Source: a bacterium (GTDB lineage Bacteria; Bacteroidota; Bacteroidia; B-17B0; Aurantibacillaceae). Taken from it: a stretch of DNA of 64,000 nucleotides. The stretch lies in assembly GCA_029945625.1 (NCBI GenBank), contig JAQSCW010000029.1:1-64000 (forward strand). Direction: 5' to 3'. Positions 1-5,426 of this stretch are shown piece after piece. The notes beneath the pieces are model-generated. The model was given only the letters and a program-made list of their open reading frames with translations. It was not told the DNA's origin and did no database searches. Within the stretch, counting starts at the first letter, position 1. Each line of letters begins with the position of its first letter. The position numbers were made by a program, and so were the translations under genes.

Positions 1-52
1 AAGTGGGGTCAGTTTGAAGTGATGAAGTGGGGCCTATTTAAGCGGAATTTCC
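1..52. mobile_element. possible IS21-like element terminus
   Basis: Two imperfect repeats lie head to tail, beginning AAGTGGGGTCAGTTTGAAG and AAGTGGGGCCTATTTAAG, separated by TGATG, and the stretch ends GGAATTTCCA. Multiple short terminal repeats of this kind are typical of IS21-family ends in Bacteroidota. No istA/istB gene is visible because the window begins here. The family assignment is from memory; it may be only a solo end or a chance resemblance. Confidence 0.35.
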
Positions 53-53
53 A

Positions 54-221
54 GTGAAGGACACGAAGGGCTTGGCTCTTTTGCCCTGCTTTTCTAATAT
101 TTTTAGCCGAGAGGCAGGGCAAAAAGCCGCAGCGAAGCGGAGCCCGGAGGGGCCTGACCCCTGAAGCAGAAAGGCCATACGAAATTATTAGGAAGCTTTT
201 CGCTTTAGGAGGCGTGCCCCA
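54..221 (+). repeat. structured intergenic repeat, copy R1
   Basis: GC-rich element beginning GTGAAGGACACGAAGGGC. It has paired arms (CTTTTGCCCTGC with GCAGGGCAAAAAG), then GCCGCAGCGAAGCGGAGCCC, and a terminal hairpin whose arms start CCTGAAGC and end GCTTTAGG, closing in GGCGTGCCCC. It matches copy R2 at 4285-4512 closely from the second stem onward. It abuts the 3' end of the truncated gene at 222-416, whose stop codon lies exactly at its border. Function unknown. Confidence 0.75.
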
Positions 222-416
222 TTAAAAAGGATCGCGGCGCGGGGCGATACCATATGCACGGTAGAATACTGAGTTGGCAGCAATGAAGCCCGTGAGGGAA
301 AGAGGGTCTTCTTTTAAGGTTTTTTTTGAGTCAAGGTAGCTCTGTTCCACATCTTGTGCGAAGGTTTGTACAGATAAGATGCACAGGAGGAGTGGTATGG
401 TTGGGTAGAGATTCAA
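222..416 (-). pseudogene. truncated secreted/outer-membrane protein gene (5' fragment)
   Basis: Sixty-four codons survive. The product starts with a clear signal peptide (hydrophobic residues 5-20, cleavage after QTFA). The rest, including an ANSVFY segment followed by RRDPF, resembles the start of long Bacteroidota surface proteins that carry an ANSVFY-REPF-like motif; this resemblance is from memory. The frame ends at the junction with repeat R1, immediately after RRDPF. The likely history is that the remainder of a much larger gene was deleted or replaced by R1 and the putative IS end. The alternative is an intact 64-residue secreted peptide, which I think less likely because the C-terminus stops in the middle of a motif. 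Confidence 0.55.
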
Positions 417-738
417 TTTGGGTCTTAAATCAGAGTCGAAGCTAAAGAAAAGTTTTTTATTTAACCAAGATCAAGTGTGTTTTTAGAAAAATTTAGACGG
501 AACTCAATTTTTATTCGACGAATTTTGGGTGCTGAGCAGGATGATTTTTTGGCTATCTGTTAAAAGGATTTGGTATATCCGGGGTTTTAGGACGTTCTGA
601 AGGCTGTTAAAAAAGCAGAGGGGGCAGTGTAGAGAAGGTATGATTTGTGCCTTGTGGGTAGAAAATTTTAAAGCTTAATTTGGTTCCGTGTTATCGTGAC
701 TTCAGTGCCTTCCCGCCGGGCTCAACGAAACCTTAGCT
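417..738. other. intergenic stretch without recognisable gene
   Basis: About 320 bases, AT-rich, upstream of the truncated gene and downstream of the first cassette gene. I see no convincing ORF. If the cassette array continued here there should be another attC; a partial one may begin with the R''-like box at 739-747, but I cannot find its partner half, so the array probably ends or is degraded in this stretch. Confidence 0.5.
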
Positions 739-1419
739 GTTTAGGTGTAGTTTATTTTTTGAGTGTCCAACCGATACTAAGTCCAGCCCAAGGAAATGCA
801 CGATAACCAAAAAACGCCGCACCTGTAAAATACTCTGTGTATGACCAGTCAGAATTATATTTACCACCTTTAACTCCACCGATTTTATTAACACCAGCAA
901 TTGGCGGAGTCAACGTTGCCCGAAAAAATATTCCGCCAGCAGATTTTTGAAAACGATACCCGACTTTTGGAGTGAAGAACGAATAGAAATCATTACTATG
1001 TCCAACGAAATCATTTGTCTGTAATATACCATTGTTGTCGATGTATCCTTCAGAAGCACTAATACGACCTTGTCTCAAATACATTGCGGTAAATCCAATT
1101 CCAAATTCGACATGATGATTCTTTTGCCCAAAAATAAAATTATATGAAATAGGTGCGGCTAAGACGAAGAGCTCAGGATGTGGAATAATTGTCAAGCCAG
1201 CAGTAAAGGATGTTTTAATTTTTTTGTCAATATTATAAAGTCGGTCGAAAGAAAATGAATTGTAAAGTCCTTGTCCAAACACCTCGAAATAAATCGAATT
1301 TCGCTTAATTTCTAGCGATTTAATATTTTCTTGTCCAAATGAAATCATTGGACTTAAGAAAACAATTGTCTGAATGATTATTTTTTTCATATTGTTGTCG
1401 TTTTATAAATTACACCTAA
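739..1419 (-). mobile_element. integron-type gene cassette 1 (distal attC incomplete)
   Basis: Read on the minus strand, the cassette would begin TTAGGTGTAA (cut inside the GTTAGGTG box at 1413-1420). It carries one minus-strand gene and reaches a box CACCTAAAC at 739-747. That box is complementary to the cassette's own first bases apart from one inserted base, which is the diagnostic property of integron cassettes. The far half of its attC is not recognised. Confidence 0.55.
752..1390 (-). CDS. secreted beta-barrel-like protein, cassette-borne
   Basis: A 212-residue protein with a signal peptide (MKKIIIQTIVFLSPMISFG, cleavage near residue 19). It is followed by alternating aromatic and glycine-rich strands ending in GWTLKK, the look of a small outer-membrane beta-barrel of the OmpW/PorT-like size class. 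No specific family is recognised. It is the single gene of the first putative cassette, on the same strand as the other cassette genes. Its start lies about 20 bp inside the attC-like boundary at 1413-1420 and its stop precedes the R''-like box at 739-747 by a few bases, the compact packing expected of a cassette gene. Role unknown; an envelope protein is an inference from the signal peptide and strand pattern. Confidence 0.7.
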   Translation of the reverse strand: MKKIIIQTIVFLSPMISFGQENIKSLEIKRNSIYFEVFGQGLYNSFSFDRLYNIDKKIKTSFTAGLTIIPHPELFVLAAPISYNFIFGQKNHHVEFGIGFTAMYLRQGRISASEGYIDNNGILQTNDFVGHSNDFYSFFTPKVGYRFQKSAGGIFFRATLTPPIAGVNKIGGVKGGKYNSDWSYTEYFTGAAFFGYRAFPWAGLSIGWTLKK

Positions 1420-1532
1420 CGTTTTGGTAACTGGCGCCGTGCCGGTCCAAACGTAATGTTATAAATATGCAAATGTCCAACGAGATGCCAAAAGAATAAG
1501 AAACCAGGCATGGCGCGAGACTGCTGTTATGC
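1414..1532 (-). repeat. attC-like recombination site 1
   Basis: Read on the minus strand it opens with R'' GCATAAC (complement of 1526-1532) and closes with R' CGTTAGGT (complement of 1414-1421). Internal arms GGCGCCGTGCC (1433-1443) and GGCATGGCGC (1508-1517) are nearly complementary, giving a long imperfect hairpin of about 119 bp. R'' contains the stop codon of higA. R'' repeats, as complement, the first bases of its own cassette (GTTATGC at 2227-2233). Confidence 0.65.
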
Positions 1533-1826
1533 AGCGTTGCGAACGTATTGCTTTATTGTATTTAGGTCTTTTTGTTTATGTTTTATTTCATCTTCGATGT
1601 CGAAGTCGTCTTGAATACCCAACCAGAATTTAGCAGAATTACCAAAAAATTTGGAAAGTCTTAAAGCCGTGTCAGCCGTGATTCGTCTATTACCTTTGAT
1701 GATTTCAGAAATACGTGTCTGCGGAATAGAGATTTCTTTTGAAAGTCTATACGCTGTTATCTCCAAAGGAATTAAAAACTCCTCTAGTAAGATTTCACCT
1801 GGGTGAATGTTTTTCAATTTTTTCAT
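1527..1826 (-). CDS. higA: HigA-family antitoxin, XRE-type DNA-binding protein
   Basis: A 99-residue protein opening with the HigA signature (KNIHPGEILLEEFLIPL, residues 5-21). A helix-turn-helix follows at about residues 22-60 (AYRLSKEISIPQTRISEII, then RRITADTALRLSKFFG) and the family motif SAKFWLGIQDDFDI at 69-82. It should neutralise the toxin encoded just upstream (1840-2121) and repress their shared promoter. The 13-bp gap and the toxin-first order are typical of higBA operons. The stop codon TAA lies inside the R'' box of attC-like site 1, so the gene extends to the very edge of its cassette. Assignment is confident; DNA target and activity are inferred from the family. Confidence 0.9.
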   Translation of the reverse strand: MKKLKNIHPGEILLEEFLIPLEITAYRLSKEISIPQTRISEIIKGNRRITADTALRLSKFFGNSAKFWLGIQDDFDIEDEIKHKQKDLNTIKQYVRNAA

Positions 1827-1839
1827 GTCTTTGTTTTTT

Positions 1840-2121
1840 TTAATGATAGTCTATTAATTCAACTTTAAAGGCATTGCCATTTTCCCAATGAAAAATTAAA
1901 CGCCACCGGTCATTAACCCGAATTGAATAAAAGTCCTTACGATTGCCCTTGAGTTTTTCAAGTCTGTTAGCAGGCGGAATCATGAGGTCTTTAATGTCAA
2001 AGGAGTTATTGAGCATTCTTAATTTCCTTCGTGTAGTCTCCTGAATTTCTGTCGAAAAACCTTTCACCCTTTCGCCTTCCCAAATTTTTTGAGTGGTCTT
2101 GTCGCCGAACGAAACAATCAT
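1840..2121 (-). CDS. higB: HigB/RelE-family toxin
   Basis: A 93-residue protein with the usual HigB pattern. It has an N-terminal strand (MIVSFGDKTTQKIWEGE), a central helical region with RRKLRMLN, then PPANRLEKLKG, and the C-terminal core YSIRVNDRWRLIFHW followed by VELIDYH, a standard PF05015-type ending. Family members are ribosome-dependent mRNA endonucleases; the conserved basic and C-terminal His residues fit that activity. It is the first gene of a two-gene operon with higA, 13 bp apart, and both sit in one putative integron cassette. The full-length ORF with intact catalytic region suggests a functional toxin. A promoter should lie at 2122-2226, but I do not see a clear -33/-7 pair. 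Confidence 0.88.
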   Translation of the reverse strand: MIVSFGDKTTQKIWEGERVKGFSTEIQETTRRKLRMLNNSFDIKDLMIPPANRLEKLKGNRKDFYSIRVNDRWRLIFHWENGNAFKVELIDYH

Positions 2122-2226
2122 ACTGTCTTTTTACGTTACTAACGTCAAAGATAAGTATTTATTAGAATTCCTGCAAATTTATTTTAGGGAAATTTTTGCC
2201 CGAATTTGGTCTGTCTGAGCAATGCG

Positions 2227-2322
2227 GCATAACGTTTTGCGGCCTTGCGTAGTTTTTTGCTAATGTCCACCAACACATTTGAGCGTTAACACGCAAAAGA
2301 TGGAGCGAATTTGCTGTTAGCG
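2227..2322 (-). repeat. attC-like recombination site 2
   Basis: Read on the minus strand it opens CGCTAACAGC (R'', complement of 2316-2322 and inward) and closes AAAACGTTATGC (R', complement of 2227-2233 and inward). It is 96 bp, with short internal complementarity between TTTTGCG (2235-2241) and CGCAAAA. The flanks TAACAGC and AAAACGTTA are shared with site 1. R'' extends to a nine-base complement (CCCGCTAAC) of the first bases of its own cassette at 2984-2992. R'' contains the stop codon of the 53-residue ORF. Confidence 0.65.
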
Positions 2323-2478
2323 GGTCGTGCGTTTTAGTTTTGGAAGTCCAACTGTCTTGAGGATGTTATTAGCCTCTTTCAGTTTTTCAGGAAAAAGAAC
2401 CTTGTCCGCAATTTTGTCGAGTGACTTGTTGATGATTACAATAGGAGTCTTGCGTTTATTTAGGTCCTTAATTTTCAT
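2317..2478 (-). CDS. 53-residue basic protein, partner of DUF6934-like gene
   Basis: The frame begins ATGAAAATTAAGGACC and encodes a Lys-rich protein starting MKIKDLNKRKTPIVIINKSL and ending KLKRTTR. It starts 12 bp after the stop of the DUF6934-like gene, on the same strand, and ends with TAA inside the R'' box of attC-like site 2. A plus-strand frame overlaps it but has no context. The tight spacing, length and basic composition suggest a real second gene of a two-gene unit. I recall no family; a toxin-antitoxin-like role is a guess from the context (cassette-borne, small, paired). Confidence 0.6.
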   Translation of the reverse strand: MKIKDLNKRKTPIVIINKSLDKIADKVLFPEKLKEANNILKTVGLPKLKRTTR

Positions 2479-2490
2479 AATACAAATATA

Positions 2491-2934
2491 CTACTTTTTT
2501 CTGCGAATTAAAAATGCCTGATATTCAGTCCCACTGCGGAATTCCTGCCATTTATCGTCTTTGAGTCCGAAGACATGAAAGTCCTTTTTTATTTCTTTAA
2601 GATTATTTGTGATACCAATTCTATACAAGCGAGTCCGTGCGATATTACTACCTTGAACATAAATCCAAGTGTCTGGATGTTTGTCGGTGAATGCGTAAAC
2701 CGTCGAGGCTACTGTCGCGAGCACCTTTTGACTGTCACCGTTATTTGTAATTACGGTGTCATTAATTTCTCCGTTCGCCTCGTCTTTGTCGCCAAAACCA
2801 AGGTTAAAAAAGTCTTTTAAATTTGTCTCGGTATATTGAACGAGTTTTTTGATTCGTCCTTTTGGTCCGACACTTGTAAATTCAAACAGCAATAATTTTC
2901 TGTCCGACTCGAGCTGATATTTTTCGTATTTCAT
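2491..2934 (-). CDS. DUF6934-like protein
   Basis: A 147-residue soluble protein. Conserved-looking blocks are FEFTSVGPKGRIKKLVQY (residues 18-35), NLGFGDKD, TNNGDSQKVLATVASTVYAF (about 63-82), WIYVQGSNIARTRLYRIGI and the C-terminal AFLIRRKK. I remember this pattern as the Bacteroidota family DUF6934, whose function is unknown; the name is from memory. It is the first gene of cassette 3 and is followed after 12 bp by a 53-residue basic protein. Members are often found in accessory DNA beside small partner genes, so a toxin-antitoxin or defence role is possible but unproven. No signal peptide or membrane segment. Confidence 0.72.
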   Translation of the reverse strand: MKYEKYQLESDRKLLLFEFTSVGPKGRIKKLVQYTETNLKDFFNLGFGDKDEANGEINDTVITNNGDSQKVLATVASTVYAFTDKHPDTWIYVQGSNIARTRLYRIGITNNLKEIKKDFHVFGLKDDKWQEFRSGTEYQAFLIRRKK

Positions 2935-2985
2935 ACTTGTCTAAAGGTACGTTTATTCTCTTTTCGGCGTCCGTCCAAGCATGCC

Positions 2986-3077
2986 CGCTAACGGTTTGCG
3001 CTTTGGTGCCGGCACCACCCTCTGTGGGGCCCGGCTTTTAAATACTCCGCTACCTGACCAATTTACAGGAGTTACGT
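2986..3077 (-). repeat. attC-like or attI-like site 3 at the proximal end of the array
   Basis: On the minus strand the right half is clear: GCGCAAACCGTTAGCGGG, matching the AAAACGTTA pattern of the other two sites. The left half is less certain; ACGTAAC (complement of 3071-3077) is the best R'' candidate. Between them is a perfect GGTGCCGGCACC palindrome at 3005-3016 and a GC-rich arm. It marks the boundary between the cassettes and the ordinary chromosomal genes at 3112 onward. It could be an attI remnant rather than an attC. Confidence 0.45.
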
Positions 3078-3111
3078 GGTGTATTTTAGGAAGTGGTTTT
3101 TCTATTATATT

Positions 3112-3537
3112 TTAATACCTGCTCGTATTTTCAATCAGGTATAAAATAAGCAAGATGCTTAGTGAAAAAATAGTAACTGTCAATGAAAAAATAAGTTTCG
3201 ATGATGACCTAAATGCTTCATTATTCAACTGTTTTTCTGTTTGTTTATATTTTATGTATGAAAATAACAACACGAGTGCTCCTACCCCAACCAGTAATAT
3301 GCCTATTACAGATGAATATCCATGTTGAGGCGGAAGGCTAGCTTTTTTGTCAAGTAAAAGGGAAATTTGTTTGATGAATAAAGAAAATTTTACGACCACA
3401 AAGCCAAATGCCATTATACCTATACTTGTTCTTATCCAGGCTAAAAGTGTGCGTTCATTTGCTAAATGCTCTCTCGCATTCTGCTGTTTAATTATTTCAG
3501 TAACCAACGCTTTGTTTTCATTCTTCAAGTCTTCCAT
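3112..3537 (-). CDS. DUF202 (YidH-like) membrane protein
   Basis: A 141-residue inner-membrane protein. The family signature REHLANERTLLAWIRTSIG is at residues 22-40, leading into the first transmembrane helix (about 36-56). A second helix lies near residues 75-95 (VIGILLVGVGALVLLFSYI) and a third at the C-terminus (LIFSLTVTIFSLSILLILYLI). DUF202 proteins are small three-helix membrane proteins of unknown function. It is encoded 8 bp downstream of the universal stress protein gene on the same strand, so the two are probably co-transcribed. It is complete, with no anomalies. Confidence 0.85.
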   Translation of the reverse strand: MEDLKNENKALVTEIIKQQNAREHLANERTLLAWIRTSIGIMAFGFVVVKFSLFIKQISLLLDKKASLPPQHGYSSVIGILLVGVGALVLLFSYIKYKQTEKQLNNEAFRSSSKLIFSLTVTIFSLSILLILYLIENTSRY

Positions 3538-3545
3538 TTCAAATC

Positions 3546-3968
3546 TTATTTAGATGGAACAATAAATAACGGCTTTGTGGAATGTCTGATTACTTTTTCT
3601 GCAACACTACCCATTAATAGATGCGATAATCCGGTTCTGCCATGTGTTCCTAACACAATTAAATCGGCCTCCCATTCTTCAGCTACTTTTAATACTGTCT
3701 CGTAAGGTTTGCCTTCTTCTACAAAAGCCCATACTTTATAGTCTTTAAATACCTTGTCAATGAGGATTTGCTGACTTTTTTTGAAGTCATTTTTTATACT
3801 ATCAGCCAAATCTCGGGGAGTTACACCACCTTCGGTGATAAGACCTGTTGTATCAACAACGCTTAACAATGCAATCTCTGTATTTAGTTTTTGCCCCAGT
3901 TGAAATCCAATTGAAGCAATTTTTTCGGAAGTAGGGCCATCGTCAAGTGCTATTAGTATTTTTTTCAT
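3546..3968 (-). CDS. universal stress protein (UspA family)
   Basis: A 140-residue single-domain Usp. The N-terminal strand MKKILIALDDGPTSEKIA carries the conserved Asp near the nucleotide site, and the ATP-binding signature GTHGRTGLSHLLMGSVAE lies at about residues 107-124, followed by a PLFIVPSK end strand. The G-2x-G-9x-G-S pattern indicates an ATP-binding member of the family. Typical role: cytoplasmic survival factor under growth arrest or redox and energy stress; the specific trigger here is unknown. It is the first gene of a two-gene unit with the DUF202 gene. Confidence 0.9.
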   Translation of the reverse strand: MKKILIALDDGPTSEKIASIGFQLGQKLNTEIALLSVVDTTGLITEGGVTPRDLADSIKNDFKKSQQILIDKVFKDYKVWAFVEEGKPYETVLKVAEEWEADLIVLGTHGRTGLSHLLMGSVAEKVIRHSTKPLFIVPSK

Positions 3969-4091
3969 CTTGCTTATTTTTTATGTCTGTAAGTCAAAGT
4001 TGGTCCATTTGGCACTGCTTACCGCTAGCTACCGGGTATGCCCACAATTTAAATATTCACCAAAGGGGAGGTATAAGCAACAATAAATTAG

Positions 4092-4274
4092 GCTTATTTT
4101 GGCAGAATAAAGGTAGTAGGGAAATTTGGAGAAACAAATGAATTAAAAGGGGAAACTGCAACAGGAAATATTAGTGGCTTTTTGACCTTTACCTGGGAGC
4201 AGTTCCCGTTTCAACCGGCAAAAATGTATTTGTTTGATATTTCAAAAAAAAACAGTGTGAGTGCTTTGCTATAA
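4092..4274 (+). pseudogene. possible 3' coding remnant
   Basis: An open frame of 60 codons without a usable start ends in TAA at 4272-4274. Its translation (for example LKGETATGNISGFLTFTWEQ and PFQPAKMYLFDIS) has normal protein composition, unlike the repeat-derived frames nearby. It may be the C-terminal end of a lost gene, truncated on its 5' side. No family recognised. It could also be a chance open frame, so confidence is low. Confidence 0.3.
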
Positions 4275-4284
4275 TTGTGAGAAT

Positions 4285-4512
4285 GCGTGAAGGACACAAA
4301 GGGCTTGGCTCTTTTGACTTGACGCGGCCGGCATTTTACCGGGAACGGCAAGGCAAAAAGCCGCAGCGAAGCGGAGCCCGGAGTGGCCTGACCCCTGAAG
4401 CAGAAAGGCCATACAAAATTATTAGGAAGCCTTTCGCTTCAGGGGACACGCCCAAAGCAGAAAAACCTGAAATATGTAGGGATAGTTTTTTGCTTCAGGG
4501 GGCACGCCCAAA
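4285..4512 (+). repeat. structured intergenic repeat, copy R2 (double terminal hairpin)
   Basis: It starts GCGTGAAGGACACAAAGGGC and shares the GCCGCAGCGAAGCGGAGCCC core with R1. Unlike the others it carries two successive terminal modules. The first runs from CCCCTGAAGCAGAAAGG to GCTTCAGGGGACACGCCC. The second runs from AAAGCAGAAAAACC to GCTTCAGGGGGCACGCCC. It lies between divergent genes (universal stress protein and lipoprotein). A plus-strand frame crossing it is a by-product of the repeat. Function unknown. Confidence 0.8.
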
Positions 4513-4668
4513 TAAAGGAACTATTAATCAAAACAATAGTTATGATGCTAAAGCAATGCCGTGTTGAAGATAGATCGTCAAATTCTTTTCACAAAATTTA
4601 GGTTTTGGATGTTTTAGTGAAATTGCGCGGTAATGATTTTTTTAATACCTTTAATAAAATTAATCCCA

Positions 4669-5415
4669 ATGAGAAGTTATCTACTACTTATTTGTCTCAG
4701 TATTTTTGTGTGGGCCTGCAAAAAGAAAGAGACGCCTCCGCCGGAGCCAATTAATTCCAGCGCCTATACCATCAGTAATGCTAAAAGCTTTTCAGGTTTT
4801 TTTTCATCCGATTCGTATACAATCTCTCAATTAAATGCAACTGGTATTACAGGCGGTCATAGTGGTGTAATATTTAGCTCTGAGCCGGTGAGTAATATGG
4901 AGCCCTCAAAGGCTTTGGCCGTTTCGAGTGTTTCACACAATGATTTGGCACTCACCTTCGACAATGCCGGTTATGCCCAGTACCGCTCGTCCATGTCGTA
5001 TGACCTGGGCAAGGAGCGTTGGCAAATTGAAGGGGCCAATGGCATTCCTTCCTTTTTGTACAGTGTTGAAGGAAATGACCCACATTGGTCGGGATTCTCA
5101 ACACTACCCGACACCATTCGCCTGAGCGGGAGCTTCAGCTTTACGCTGAGTGGACTCAGTAATATTACAAGTGCCACGTTGTTTTTAAGCGACGGCACTA
5201 ATGGGGGTCACGGTGGGCAAATTTCAAAGGAATTAAAGGCGGGAGACAATGTTGTTGTTTTTAATGCAACTGATCTGTCTGAGTTAATGCCATCACCTTT
5301 TGCCGGATTCCTTAGTATTTATGCTGAGAATACCTATGGGTTGAACTTCTTCGGAAAAGATTTTCAGTTTAAAAAATACAGGGCGTATTCAAAGTACCTC
5401 ATCTTACTACCTTAA
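4669..5415 (+). CDS. secreted lipoprotein of unknown function
   Basis: I choose the second ATG (4669) because it directly precedes a lipoprotein signal peptide, MRSYLLLICLSIFVWAC, with a lipobox ending in Cys17. The upstream ATG at 4633 would add twelve unneeded residues. After the Cys comes a charged, Pro-rich linker (KKKETPPPEP), so the mature protein of about 230 residues is probably surface-tethered. The rest is Ser/Gly-rich with beta-type sequence (GNDPHWSGFSTLPDTIRLSG, NAENTYG-like stretches) and no recognised domain. It ends 11 bp before the T9SS gene at 5427 on the same strand, suggesting an operon in which the lipoprotein may anchor or assist the secreted partner; that link is inference. 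Confidence 0.75.
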   Translation: MRSYLLLICLSIFVWACKKKETPPPEPINSSAYTISNAKSFSGFFSSDSYTISQLNATGITGGHSGVIFSSEPVSNMEPSKALAVSSVSHNDLALTFDNAGYAQYRSSMSYDLGKERWQIEGANGIPSFLYSVEGNDPHWSGFSTLPDTIRLSGSFSFTLSGLSNITSATLFLSDGTNGGHGGQISKELKAGDNVVVFNATDLSELMPSPFAGFLSIYAENTYGLNFFGKDFQFKKYRAYSKYLILLP

Positions 5416-5426
5416 CAACCATTGCC

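Larger units (their letters stand above)
1420..2232 (-). mobile_element. integron-type gene cassette 2 (higBA)
   Basis: Bounded by cuts in the GTTATGC box (2227-2233) and the GTTAGGT box (1414-1420), read on the minus strand. It is 813 bp and carries higB, then higA, then attC-like site 1. Its first bases TTATGC are the exact complement of GCATAA in its own terminal R'' box. Toxin-antitoxin pairs are known cargo of sedentary integron cassettes, where they stabilise the array. Confidence 0.65.
2233..2991 (-). mobile_element. integron-type gene cassette 3 (DUF6934-like pair)
   Basis: Bounded by the GTTAGCG box (2986-2992) and the GTTATGC box (2227-2233) on the minus strand. It is 759 bp, with two minus-strand genes followed by attC-like site 2. 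The first nine bases match the complement of the cassette's own R'' perfectly. No integrase gene occurs in the window, so the array would be an integrase-less cluster or the far part of a larger integron. Confidence 0.65.

Noticed and set aside
4277-4567. 96-codon plus-strand ORF
   Set aside because: It runs through repeat R2, so its protein is a translation of the hairpin arms.
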